Positions 8,673-16,354 of a stretch of DNA of 64,000 bases are shown piece by piece (positions within the stretch are counted from its first letter, which is position 1; every line of letters begins with the position of its first letter). The stretch covers positions 3,782,001-3,846,000 of the forward strand of contig NZ_OY764190.1 in assembly GCF_963668215.1 (NCBI RefSeq). The letters are read 5' to 3'. The position numbers and the translations under genes were made by a program. The stretch comes from an uncultured Desulfosarcina sp. (GTDB lineage Bacteria > Desulfobacterota > Desulfobacteria > Desulfobacterales > Desulfosarcinaceae). The notes beneath the pieces were generated by a model. The model saw only the letters and a program-made list of their open reading frames with translations. It did no database searches and was not told the origin of the DNA.

Positions 8673-8984
8673 AATCCAGAATCTGGCTTTCTTTTTGAGA
8701 ATCCATCATCCAGAAAGGATTACACGGATATTAAGAAAGCTTGGCAGGGGGCACTGCAAAGGGCCGGAGTCAGGAATTTCCGTTTCCATGATCTCCGTCA
8801 TACATTTGCCACCTACTCTCTGATAGCTTCTAATAACCTCAGAAGTGTCCAGGAGGTGCTTGGACATTCGCGTCTGACTACCACACAGAAATATACCCAT
8901 GTGTTGATGAAACAAAAGTTGAGCGTTATCGAAAGCACCAATTTATACCTTGATAAATTGTTAAGAAAGGATAAAAAAGATTAA
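8673..8984 (+). pseudogene. Tyrosine recombinase/integrase, C-terminal fragment
   Basis: The missing part of the integrase at 6627-7427. From AAT at 8673 the frame runs without stop to TAA at 8982-8984 and carries the HxxR box (FRFHDLRHTFATYSL), the following LGHS motif and the nucleophile tyrosine in TTTQKYTHV. It has no start of its own and is cut off from its promoter by the insertion sequence. Confidence 0.88.
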
Positions 8985-9049
8985 GATGAATAAAACCATC
9001 AAAATACGAACCATATTTAACAATTTTATTCAAATGGTGTGCGTGCATT

Positions 9050-9670
9050 ATGGATAAACAATTTAAGCCACACAAAGTTGATATTTCAGAACTTATTGAT
9101 GATACCAAGAAAAGGGCCGAGAGGCATATACTACGAGCGTATTATAATTCGGTTTTTGAGATGAGTGCTTTCGTTGATAAATTAGCAACATGGATGTTGG
9201 CAGGAATTGGTGCTACTGCGGCGTTGACGGTAACTAATATTAAAAACATTACAGCGATTTTGCCTTTGTTTACAATTAAAATCAACCTATCCATATTAAC
9301 CATATCTGCACTTTTTGGCTTTTTGGCTAAGTTTTTATCGTTGGATATCCAGTCAACAGTTGCCCAAGAATTGAGACTTAGAGCCATTCTTAAAAAATCA
9401 GCAGATGAATATCATAAACGCATAAGGCAATTGTCTTTGATGGATACAGAAGAAGAAATCGATTTCGGTACTAAAGTTGATATTGAAAAGGTCTTAAATA
9501 AGTTCGTTGCTGCTCATCCATGGTATAAACGGATGACAATTCGAAAGTATTCGTCTGCTGAAGAAGCCCAAGCAGCAAGGTTAAAAAGATATTATAGGCA
9601 GTTAGCATATACAGTTTTTGAGTTCTTAGGTTTCTTGGCATTTATAATTATAGTTCTGTTTTCTATATGA
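9050..9670 (+). CDS. Predicted membrane protein, SLATT-like layout; cargo of the tRNA-Ala element
   Basis: The 206-residue product has an N-terminal amphipathic helical region (1-40), a first pair of hydrophobic segments (about 45-66 and 78-105), a charged helical middle (about 110-180: ELRLRAILKKSADEYHKRIRQL, then EEEIDF) and a last membrane segment at 185-205. Two membrane helices flanked by long soluble helices resembles SLATT-type 2TM effectors of nucleotide-signalling defence systems, though with an extra C-terminal helix; this is a layout match only, not a family assignment. Its stop overlaps an ATG of the next frame by four bases, so the two genes are probably cotranscribed. Base composition is much more AT-rich than the chromosome. 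Confidence 0.6.
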   Translation: MDKQFKPHKVDISELIDDTKKRAERHILRAYYNSVFEMSAFVDKLATWMLAGIGATAALTVTNIKNITAILPLFTIKINLSILTISALFGFLAKFLSLDIQSTVAQELRLRAILKKSADEYHKRIRQLSLMDTEEEIDFGTKVDIEKVLNKFVAAHPWYKRMTIRKYSSAEEAQAARLKRYYRQLAYTVFEFLGFLAFIIIVLFSI

Positions 9671-9741
9671 AAGGACAACTTTGGTGCTTTCTATGCGCAA
9701 TTAATATAAACCTGATTCTGATTGACAAGGAGAGTTACTTA

Positions 9742-10269
9742 ATGGCAAATCGCCGACCCGTACAACAAGCGCATGAGAGATATTTTGTCGATCAGTTCTT
9801 GATTTGGATAAACAGCGCCTATAGGAGCAATTTTAAGGTCACCAGTGAGCCGAATCCTCCTGATGCAATTATTCGTTCTTCAAAAACTACCAGATGGGTC
9901 GAAGTTAGCACTGCATTTTGGACCTTTGAATATGCCAGAGATTTATACTCCTATGCAACTCCAAATGAACCGTACAAACCCGTGGTTCCTGGTCCTTATT
10001 ACGATATGGATCATTTTTTTGCGAATGAATTTGTTTCCGTTGTTTCGAAAAAGCTTGAAAAAAAATCCTATATCCCTTGGAAGAATAAATACGGTCCAGG
10101 TTATCTCATTGTACCCATCAAGCATCCGTGGTTTGATGGTGAAACTATCCGCGTAATGAAAGATTTATGGAATAATTGTATTTTTAATGACCTTGGTTGT
10201 TTTCGAAGTGTACGGATTGCGTTTCCATCACTAAAAAAAATCAAGTTCTACAGATGGCCAAAAAAGTAG
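9742..10269 (+). CDS. Uncharacterised cargo protein with PD-(D/E)xK-like pattern
   Basis: Not recognised. The 175 residues start at ATG 9742, which has AAGGAG nine bases upstream; an alternative ATG at 9667 overlaps the previous stop (ATGA) and would add 25 mostly hydrophobic residues. The N-terminal part has Glu13 on a helix, then PPD at 39-41 and, after a basic hairpin-like turn, WVEVS at 52-56. This follows the E...PD...ExK order of PD-(D/E)xK nucleases except that Ser56 replaces the usual lysine. The rest is rich in aromatic residues. It pairs with the upstream membrane protein and an XRE regulator follows, which suggests a toxin or defence module. The nuclease idea is inference. Confidence 0.55.
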   Translation: MANRRPVQQAHERYFVDQFLIWINSAYRSNFKVTSEPNPPDAIIRSSKTTRWVEVSTAFWTFEYARDLYSYATPNEPYKPVVPGPYYDMDHFFANEFVSVVSKKLEKKSYIPWKNKYGPGYLIVPIKHPWFDGETIRVMKDLWNNCIFNDLGCFRSVRIAFPSLKKIKFYRWPKK

Positions 10270-10392
10270 TGCGACTCAAACGATGCTTCAGCAGTTTTAT
10301 TTCCCCATAGTGTCACTGCTAATTACCAGATATTTAAATCATTATCATTTCAACTACATTTTTATAGTAAACATGATCGATTAAAATAATGT

Positions 10393-10421
10393 TTGACAAA
10401 GACTAAATACTTACTTAATTA
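10393..10421 (+). promoter_or_regulatory. Predicted promoter of the XRE regulator
   Basis: TTGACA at 10393-10398, 17-base spacer, TAATTA at 10416-10421, some 40 bases before the XRE start. The 190-base gap upstream of it is very AT-rich. Confidence 0.45.
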
Positions 10422-10461
10422 CAATCCGTGTTTAAAAAGAATGCAAATATAACGAAATGAG

Positions 10462-10842
10462 ATGATGCAAATGGTCGAAGATAAATTTGCGAATGCATTG
10501 GTGGCAGGTGCACTTCTTAAATCATATCGGGAAAAACGCAATCTTTCTCAAAGCGACGTTGCGCAGCAGCTTGGTTATCGAAATGTGAATTTTATCAGTA
10601 TGATCGAATCCGGTAAATCGAATATCCCAATTGCCAGAATTATCGATGTTCTGAATGCTTATCAGATTGAAGCTGAAATGGCTCTTGCCTTGGTTAAGAA
10701 ACTTCAACCTGAGATTTGGCAACTGTTCAAACATATGATTACAACGAATCCTGAACTTCTTAAAAAGAAATTCGGAGAAATTGAAGATGATCTCGACAAG
10801 AAGTTTGGGCGAGTACTTAAAGAGTATGGTTTGGGAGTATAG
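10462..10842 (+). CDS. XRE-family helix-turn-helix regulator
   Basis: Likely repressor of the element's own genes or antitoxin-like regulator. The 126-residue product has a Cro/CI-type HTH at about 18-72 (LKSYREKRNLSQSDVAQQLGYRNVNFISMIESGKSNIP), followed by a helical C-terminal region (75-126) rich in Lys and Glu that may be for dimer formation or partner binding. It has its own promoter-like sequence, stands last in the element and ends 90 bases before the right attachment site. Candidate binding sites are the inverted repeat at 6499-6519 and the AT-rich DNA before 10462. Confidence 0.85.
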   Translation: MMQMVEDKFANALVAGALLKSYREKRNLSQSDVAQQLGYRNVNFISMIESGKSNIPIARIIDVLNAYQIEAEMALALVKKLQPEIWQLFKHMITTNPELLKKKFGEIEDDLDKKFGRVLKEYGLGV

Positions 10843-10934
10843 GCCAAAATGATTTTTAATGACCGTTATTACGACAAACAGCTTTTTGATAGCCATATTT
10901 TCAATAAATTGGGCAGCTTGCCAGCCGAGAGTGC

Positions 10935-10981
10935 GACTGGCAGTCATGAGGTCAGGGGTTCGATCCCCCTCAGCTCCACCA
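10935..10981 (+). repeat. Attachment site, right copy (attR)
   Basis: Exact 47-bp copy of the tRNA-Ala 3' end (6127-6173), from the anticodon stem to CCA. Upstream bases GAGAGTGCG resemble but differ from the tRNA GAGAGCGCAT, marking the edge of identity. Confidence 0.92.
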
Positions 10982-10995
10982 CGAGAAAGTTTTAA

Positions 10996-11024
10996 GGGAC
11001 CGCGTTAAAGCGCGGTCCCTTTTT
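10996..11024 (+). terminator. Original tRNA-Ala terminator, displaced by the element
   Basis: GGGACCGCG and CGCGGTCCC form a perfect 9-bp stem around TTAAAG, followed by five T. It lies 14 bases past attR, the position expected for the terminator of the tRNA gene before integration. A group II intron starts directly after the T run. Confidence 0.85.
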
Positions 11025-11787
11025 GTTTGCCCGGCATGGCGGGCAAACCCAGCCTGCGGCACGCAGGCGTCACCCCGACCAGGGGGAAGACAATCCGAAT
11101 TGCAAGGGCGTTGCTGGCAACGGCAGGGTCTGAAGGAAGCAATAGGAAGTGAGCGGTACATAGCGAAAGCGAACCTGATTCGGCAAAATGGGTGGGCAAG
11201 CGTGCAAAATAGCGCAAAGCCCGATACCTGGTCAGGCCCATGTTGTGATTGAGGATGGCATTGCTCACAGGGAACTCGCCTTAACCGGGGAAGCCCGGCA
11301 GCGTCCCGCAAAGGGAAACTTCCAGCCAAGAGGAGACTCGAGAAAGGGAGGATGCGCTGCCGGGTGGCAGATGACCCCGTAGTAGTGATGAAATTCCCGC
11401 CGATGAAGCCCGGTAACGGCGTGGAGGGGAAAACGGGAATGACCTGTATGGTTTTATACAGGGATTGCCGGTCAGCCAAAAGCCCCGGCAACTGCGAAGG
11501 GGGGAAGTTCATTCGAAAGTCTTGGAAGACACCGTGTGGAAAACGTTGGGAACAAGCCGCCTGACGAGGCGGGCACGTACCGGACGGTACCCCTTGGAAG
11601 AGGGTTCTGAATGGAAACGGCTCCCACCGGAGTAAGCTTGTGGAAGTGACCGCAGATTGCCGGCAACGGATAAAAGACGGCACAGCAGGCTGAAGCATCG
11701 GAAAACGGTTTCAAGCGCAGCGTGACGGAAGAGGCGAAGCAAGGAGTTTAAAGCTTCCCCCGATCAACAGGGGATAAGATTGAGCAG

Positions 11788-11818
11788 GAGCCGTATACGA
11801 GGCCCGTACGTACGGTTC
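11788..11818 (+). ncRNA. Group II intron domain V
   Basis: GAGCCGTA pairs with TACGGTTC, then TACG pairs with CGTA after a two-base CG bulge on the 3' side; the catalytic AGC lies in GAGCCG. This is the standard domain V fold and the most conserved part of the ribozyme. The loop (AGGCC) is not a GNRA tetraloop, which is unusual and may affect docking. Confidence 0.9.
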
Positions 11819-11868
11819 TGTGAGAGGGATGAGGCCGGAATAATTTACCCGGCCTCACCCTACTCGAT
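11819..11868 (+). ncRNA. Group II intron domain VI with branch-point adenosine
   Basis: GAGAGGG at 11822-11828 pairs with CCCT-A-CTC at 11858-11865, leaving A11862 bulged as the branch point; an inner stem TGAGGCCGG/CCGGCCTCA closes the domain. The 3' splice site is then expected after GAT at 11868, with A11862 at position -7. Confidence 0.82.
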
Positions 11869-11886
11869 GTTTGTGGCGATGGCGTG

Positions 11887-12456
11887 TCAAAAAACCAGGT
11901 GTTCCTCGATGCCGAGTTGGACGGCAGCGTATTGGGCCATGGACTGGCCGAGCCAGTTGGGTTGGTGGGCATCGGAGCCGATGACAAATTTAAAGCGGTC
12001 TTTGTGGGGGGTATAATATTTTTTCCAGTCGGTCCGCCAGACATAGCGGTTATTGATCTCGATCAAACATTCGGAAGGTACCCGTTTCAGATCGGTGTCG
12101 AAGGCATTCGGGTGGGCCACGATGACCGGCATCCCGGTCGTGAGCAATGTTTCCAGGCAGCGGTAATCGGCATCCCGGTCCCGGCAGTGGACGATGTAAT
12201 AATCGAAATCGTACTTCGTCGCTTCTTTGGCCCATTCGTGGCCATCCACTTCGGTACCGACCTTCAGGCCGGCACCGCGGACTTCCCGGGCATAGCCATC
12301 GAAAAACCCGCCCAGCAGATATTCGAAGTGATCGCTGATGCCTATGATACCTGCATGTTTCACGGATGCCACCAGCGCAACGGTCTGTTCGGGCACGATG
12401 GCGCTGTCGCCGGTGGAGTAGGTGGTGTGGATGTGTAAATCCTGATTAAGCATCAT
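11887..12456 (-). CDS. PHP-domain metal-dependent phosphoesterase
   Basis: The 189-residue product has the PHP fold of polymerase and histidinol phosphatase relatives, which hydrolyse phosphate esters with a two- or three-metal centre. Seen: LHIHTTYSTGD at 7-17 (the two metal histidines), GISDHFEY (Asp-His, about 39-46), a glutamate in VGTEVDGHE, IVHCRD and IVAHP in the middle, EINNRY, and the closing GSDAHQP box near the C-terminus. The full metal ligand set appears present and the length is normal for small stand-alone PHP proteins. Substrate unknown. It faces the group II intron and tRNA terminator, 18 bases from the intron end. Confidence 0.85.
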   Translation of the reverse strand: MMLNQDLHIHTTYSTGDSAIVPEQTVALVASVKHAGIIGISDHFEYLLGGFFDGYAREVRGAGLKVGTEVDGHEWAKEATKYDFDYYIVHCRDRDADYRCLETLLTTGMPVIVAHPNAFDTDLKRVPSECLIEINNRYVWRTDWKKYYTPHKDRFKFVIGSDAHQPNWLGQSMAQYAAVQLGIEEHLVF

Positions 12457-12709
12457 GCGGCTTTATTCCAATAAATTAAACTTCTGGCTATGGCCGAGCA
12501 ACCCGAGGAGGTCGTGCAAACTCCGGTCGATTTTTCCGAACGCCCAACATGACCATCCGGTAATGTTGGGATCATTCCCCGGCAAGGTACAGCGTGTAAG
12601 TAAGATTTCAGCACGGCGTCACTGAACCAGACCACCGTGTGTCTCCTATCCTTTTTTTCAGCCGGGCCACCGATCGGGGGCCCGGCTTCCTTTGCCGAAC
12701 TTGGCAGGA
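12457..12709. other. Intergenic region with a GC-rich hairpin (12661-12686)
   Basis: Between the PHP gene and the histidine kinase, both on the minus strand. GCCGGGCC at 12661-12668 pairs with GGCCCGGC at 12679-12686. T-rich sequence lies on the wrong side for a minus-strand terminator, so termination of the kinase transcript here is possible but weakly supported. No gene is seen. Confidence 0.4.
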
Positions 12710-15346
12710 TCATGCCTCATCGTCAAGGATTTGCCTGACTTTCAGCGCCAGCCCACTGAGCGAGAACGGCTTCTGAATAAAATTGACGTTGTCGTCAAGG
12801 AGGCCCTGGCTGGCAATGATGTTGGCCGTATAGCCGGACATGTAAAGGTGTTTTGTCTCGGGAACGATGGCGATCAGGCGGGCTGCCAGTTCCGGGCCGT
12901 TCATTTCCGGCATGATCACATCGGTAATCAAGAGTTGGATGCGGTCGCGGTTTTCCTCTGCCAGTTTGATCGCTTCGCCGGGTGTCCCTGCGGATAGAAT
13001 GGTGTACCCCAGGTCACGGAGCATGATTTCACATATTTCCTGAAGAATGGGATCGTCTTCCACGAGGAGAATGGTTTCACCGTGGCTTTTGGGGAGATCT
13101 TCATCGGGCCGGGCAATTTCTTCCACGGCGTCGCCGGCATGATACGGGAAAAAAATCTTGAAGGTCGATCCGGTATCCGGTTCGCTGTAGAGTTTAATGA
13201 ACCCTTTGTTTTGCTTGACGATGCCGTAAATTGTGGAAAGGCCCAGGCCCGTTCCCCGTCCCAAACCTTTGGTGGTAAAGAAGGGCTCAAAAATTCGTGC
13301 TGCCGTTTCCTTGTCCATGCCGCAACCGTTGTCGCTGACCGTCAACTGGACGTACTTGCCGGGGTCGCAGTCGAGATAGGAAGCGCAGGTGGCCTCATCG
13401 AAAGTGGTCAAGGTTGTCGTGATCGTAATTACGCCCGCTTCCGAGATGGCATCCTTGGCATTGACGCATAAATTGGCCAGAATCTGGTCGAGTTGGCCTG
13501 GATCCATTTTTACGGTGCATGGCGTATTTGCAGGCTGCCAAACCAGTTCGATATTCTCACCGATCAACCGCCGCAGCATATTGAGCATGCCGGCCACCAA
13601 TGTACTCAGATCCATAACTTTCGGAGAGACGGTCTGCTTGCGGGCGAAGGCTAATAGCTGACGGGTGAGGCTGGCGGAGCGCTGGCCGGCGTCGAGGATT
13701 CGACCGAAATATTTATGCGCCGTTTCGGAAAGATCATCCTTTTCCAATCCCATTTCAGCATATCCGATGATGGCGCCAAGCATATTGTTGAAATCGTGGG
13801 CCACTCCGCCGGCCAGAATCCCGACGGCCTCCAATTTCTGCGATTGGAGGAATTGCTCCTGAAGCTCCTGGCGCTCGGCTTCGCTCTTTTTTCGCTCGGT
13901 GACATCCCTGAAATACCATACACTGCCCAATTCCTCTTCGTTAAGAATAATCGGAGAGAAAAAACGCTCGAAGACGCTGCCGTCCTTAAATAAAATTTCC
14001 GAAAAATGATTTATGGAATTGCCTCTATATAGGACCTCGAATTTATCTCTTAAGATTTCCGGATTTTTTAATTGATTTTTGACGACCTTCAAATAGTTTA
14101 TAATATTCGTATCCTGCCGAAGCGATTCGGGGATTCGCCACATTTCGTAAAATTTCTGGTTGGCATGGATGATCCCGCCTTTACTGGTGATCGCCAACAT
14201 GCCGTCGGGCGTGGCATTAAAGGTGGCCTTGAGAAGCTCCAGGTTCTTGCGCCTTTCGGATTCCTCTTCCTTACGGTCGGTAATATCGAGAAAGCTCACC
14301 AGGATGTTTTTTTCGATCGTGCTTGCTCCGGTCAACATGGTTCTCGTTCTTCCGTCCTTACAGGCTACGTTGTTCTCAAAAGGCTCCACAATCGTGTTAT
14401 TTTCCAGTGTATCGTGAACCGCGGTTTGCCAGGCGGATATGGCGGATTGCCGATAAACCGGATCCGGGTAGGCCAGTTCCCACCATTTTCCTCTGATCGA
14501 CAAATCATCGCGGGTATAACCGACAATCTGCGTAAATTGTTCGTTCACTTCGACAATTCCGATTTTTCGGTCGACGAGAATCATGGGGACCGGAGACATC
14601 ATGAATAGATTGCGAAACCGCATTTCACTTTGCTGCAGCGCCTTTTCGGCTCTTCTTTGCTCCTTTCTGACGATTAGACCGCGCCAGGTCAGATACCCGC
14701 TGAGAAGCGCCGAAAACAGCAGGACCCCGATGCCGACCAAGGTGAGATCACGCGTCAACGCGGCGATTTCATCTCTAACATCGTCGTAGTAAAGACCGGA
14801 ACCGATAACCCATTTCCATGGCTCGAATAAAGAAACATAGGCAAGTTTTGAATGTGTTCGGGTCTCATCCGGCCGATTTTTCCACATGTATTCGATGAAA
14901 CCGCTTTTCTGGCGGGTGGCGACATCGATACTTTTCTGAAGAAATTGCCGCGCCTGAGGATCCGTGATCGTATCGAAATCCTGATTGACCAGGTCCGGAC
15001 GGATGGGGTGCATGTGAAAGCGGCCCTTCAGATCGCTGACCCAAAAATAGTTATCCATGTCGATCCCGTACCTGAACGATCGGATTCTCCGCAGCGCACG
15101 ATTTTGCGCCTCGGCCAGATCGAGCAGACCATTGTCGACATCTTCTTGATAGGTGTTCAGCAGATATTCGATGGAGCGAACCAGTTCGCGAACGGAGGAT
15201 TGCCTGCTGGCCAGGATGGTTGCTTCCAGTCGCGGAAGAATGAAAAAGAAAACGGTGATGCCGAAAAGAGCAACAACCAGGAATGCCGGCAAGGCAAATT
15301 CAGCGAATTTTCTCAACAGGTCACTCCTTGTAAGCGATATGTTCAC
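12710..15346 (-). CDS. Hybrid histidine kinase: Cache-PAS-PAS-HisKA-HATPase-receiver
   Basis: Membrane sensor kinase of 878 residues. Domains in order: membrane segment (about 17-37); extracellular Cache domain (about 40-190) with the sCache/SMP_2-like signature DNYFWVSDLKGRFHMHP and GFIEYMWK; second membrane segment (about 198-218); two PAS domains (about 245-360 and 370-490); a dimerisation/phosphoacceptor helix with GGVAHDFNN (His about 515); an ATPase domain with NLCVNAKDA (N box), DNGCGMD (G1) and GRGTGLGLSTIYG (G2); and a C-terminal receiver (about 755-875) with EDD, the phosphoacceptor Asp in LLITDVIMPEMNG, and the Lys of QKPFS. It probably senses a small organic ligand outside the cell. 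No cognate output gene adjoins it. Confidence 0.93.
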   Translation of the reverse strand: MNISLTRSDLLRKFAEFALPAFLVVALFGITVFFFILPRLEATILASRQSSVRELVRSIEYLLNTYQEDVDNGLLDLAEAQNRALRRIRSFRYGIDMDNYFWVSDLKGRFHMHPIRPDLVNQDFDTITDPQARQFLQKSIDVATRQKSGFIEYMWKNRPDETRTHSKLAYVSLFEPWKWVIGSGLYYDDVRDEIAALTRDLTLVGIGVLLFSALLSGYLTWRGLIVRKEQRRAEKALQQSEMRFRNLFMMSPVPMILVDRKIGIVEVNEQFTQIVGYTRDDLSIRGKWWELAYPDPVYRQSAISAWQTAVHDTLENNTIVEPFENNVACKDGRTRTMLTGASTIEKNILVSFLDITDRKEEESERRKNLELLKATFNATPDGMLAITSKGGIIHANQKFYEMWRIPESLRQDTNIINYLKVVKNQLKNPEILRDKFEVLYRGNSINHFSEILFKDGSVFERFFSPIILNEEELGSVWYFRDVTERKKSEAERQELQEQFLQSQKLEAVGILAGGVAHDFNNMLGAIIGYAEMGLEKDDLSETAHKYFGRILDAGQRSASLTRQLLAFARKQTVSPKVMDLSTLVAGMLNMLRRLIGENIELVWQPANTPCTVKMDPGQLDQILANLCVNAKDAISEAGVITITTTLTTFDEATCASYLDCDPGKYVQLTVSDNGCGMDKETAARIFEPFFTTKGLGRGTGLGLSTIYGIVKQNKGFIKLYSEPDTGSTFKIFFPYHAGDAVEEIARPDEDLPKSHGETILLVEDDPILQEICEIMLRDLGYTILSAGTPGEAIKLAEENRDRIQLLITDVIMPEMNGPELAARLIAIVPETKHLYMSGYTANIIASQGLLDDNVNFIQKPFSLSGLALKVRQILDDEA

Positions 15347-15678
15347 CGGTAAATCGTTGGCCCGATCTACTGACAGCGAACAGGTGCTGCTAAGTACCGC
15401 ACATAGGGAACATTGCCTGCCTCAATTCATGATGCCGGGTCTGGTGATTGAACCGGGTCCGAATAATGGCGGCGGCCCTTGATACTGATTGTATCGGCCG
15501 ATCTATGGTGAGCTTTAGAATGGTCTGCCAGCTGGTTTTGACGGGTGATGGAAAGGCAAAACTTTTCGGAACAGCTTTGGTGGAATCGAAAACAATGAGG
15601 TCAATAAAGAAGCGATCCGTCAACAGGTTCGGGATTTCATTTCCGTCCGGATGGGCAGGGCGCTTGCGGGGCAGCCAT
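15347..15678. other. Intergenic region upstream of the histidine kinase
   Basis: 332 bases with no gene I can support. An open minus-strand frame (15390-15710) crosses it but has no domain, signal or good ribosome site. The kinase promoter should lie near 15350-15420. Confidence 0.35.
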
Positions 15679-15978
15679 TTATGGCGAAGACTCTTCTTTT
15701 GGAAGATCAAATCCCATGTTCAGGGCGATTCCGTATTCCAGATCGGAAAAACCAGGGCACCGGTTTCGCAGAATTTTATTCAGATCCTTCCATAGCAGGG
15801 GCCACCCCTGATGCGTGTTGACATCCGGCAGCGATCCTGCCTGGTATTGTTTGACAATAGCGTAGGCAGATCGGTTGAGACCGTCCCTGTTTTTCACAAG
15901 AGACCGCCTCGACAGCCTTGATTGTTCAGTCAAAAAGAAAATTCGTTTTTCCATCGTGTTATCCCAAAAGCTATCCAA
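15679..15978 (-). CDS. Hypothetical protein (weakly supported)
   Basis: A 99-residue frame, charged and helical, with no recognised domain; a second start at Met9 (MEKRIFFL) is possible. It ends with a Pro/Glu-rich tail. Composition looks like a real soluble protein (balanced charges, no low-complexity), but there is no clear ribosome site and no conserved neighbour. It could be a remnant or a chance frame. Confidence 0.35.
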   Translation of the reverse strand: MDSFWDNTMEKRIFFLTEQSRLSRRSLVKNRDGLNRSAYAIVKQYQAGSLPDVNTHQGWPLLWKDLNKILRNRCPGFSDLEYGIALNMGFDLPKEESSP

Positions 15979-16174
15979 TTATCTGAAATTTATGGGAATC
16001 CCCGCAACGGTACCGCGGGGCCTCGGATTGTCTGCGTCCCCCGCGTACGTGCTTCCCACGATCCGAATGCTATTTCCGGAATATTAGATTTTTGTTAGGA
16101 ATGCGATTTTTCCCACCAGGGTTCCATTATTGATGCTGATGGATGGGAAGATATGGCACTAACACAATCCTAAT

Positions 16175-16201
16175 TTGACATTTTTTAACACAAAATATAC
16201 G
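16175..16201 (+). promoter_or_regulatory. Predicted promoter of the VPLPA-sorted protein
   Basis: TTGACA at 16175-16180 and TATACG at 16196-16201 with a 15-base spacer, in AT-rich DNA. Transcripts would carry a leader of about 150 bases. No sigma-54 (-24/-12) match was seen. Confidence 0.4.
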
Positions 16202-16252
16202 TAGCGTTACAAACTCAATGTGGGGTACTTTGCTGACCTGAACAGGAAACAG

Positions 16253-16298
16253 AAAGCCCAAAGTGGACAATTATCGAGGTTGTCCAGTTTGGGCTTTT
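16253..16298 (+). terminator. Terminator-like hairpin in the leader
   Basis: AAAGCCCAAAGTGGACAA pairs with TTGTCCAGTTTGGGCTTT (17 of 18 positions) around TTATCGAGG, followed by a T-rich run. It sits between the predicted promoter and the start at 16355, so it could act as an attenuator, or it could end an upstream transcript. Confidence 0.5.
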
Positions 16299-16354
16299 CG
16301 ATTTTATCTCCCTGAGATTAAAATGATCCAGCCAGCAAGGAGGCGGGCGGGCAG

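Larger units (their letters stand above)
6174..10981 (+). mobile_element. Integrated genetic element in tRNA-Ala (about 4.8 kb)
   Basis: Bounded by the 47-bp direct repeat that ends the tRNA and by its copy at 10935-10981. The interior is clearly richer in A+T than the flanking chromosome. In order it holds an integrase gene (now split by an insertion sequence), a membrane-protein gene, a gene with a nuclease-like motif pattern and an XRE regulator. No replication, conjugation or packaging gene is seen, so it is a small integrative element or satellite-like island, or the remnant of a larger one. With the integrase broken it should not excise by itself. Confidence 0.88.
11025..11868 (+). mobile_element. 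Group II intron without reverse transcriptase (class C-like insertion site)
   Basis: A self-splicing ribozyme-type retroelement of about 844 bases. The 3' end carries a textbook domain V and a domain VI with bulged adenosine (see next entries). The 5' end is put at GTTTG (11025), directly after the T run of a terminator hairpin; the consensus would be GTGYG. Insertion just behind a terminator is the known habit of bacterial class C introns. Long GA-rich, structured sequence between is as expected for domains I-III. No frame long enough for the intron-encoded protein exists, so mobility would need a protein made elsewhere. The intron lies between the terminator and the 3' end of the convergent PHP gene. 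The exact 5' end and the class are less certain than the 3' end. Confidence 0.82.
15979..16354. other. Long leader/promoter region of the VPLPA protein
   Basis: Besides the promoter and hairpin listed separately, a short GC palindrome (CCCCGC...GCGGGG) lies at about 16001-16020. No gene is seen. Confidence 0.4.

Noticed and set aside
10921..10981. A second tRNA-Ala gene
   Set aside because: Only the 3' part from the anticodon stem onward is present; acceptor 5' strand and D arm are missing, so it is attR.
11352..11564. Short frame inside the group II intron as an intron-encoded protein
   Set aside because: Only 70 codons, no reverse-transcriptase or maturase motif; the region reads as structured RNA.
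12453..12713. 86-codon minus frame between the PHP gene and the histidine kinase
   Set aside because: Overlaps the terminator-like hairpin, no motif and no ribosome site.
15390..15710. 106-codon minus-strand frame
   Set aside because: No domain, no ribosome site, and it overlaps the more protein-like frame at 15679-15978.
16141..16180. Sigma-54 promoter for the VPLPA gene
   Set aside because: TGGCAC is present but the matching TTGC at the -12 spacing is not.
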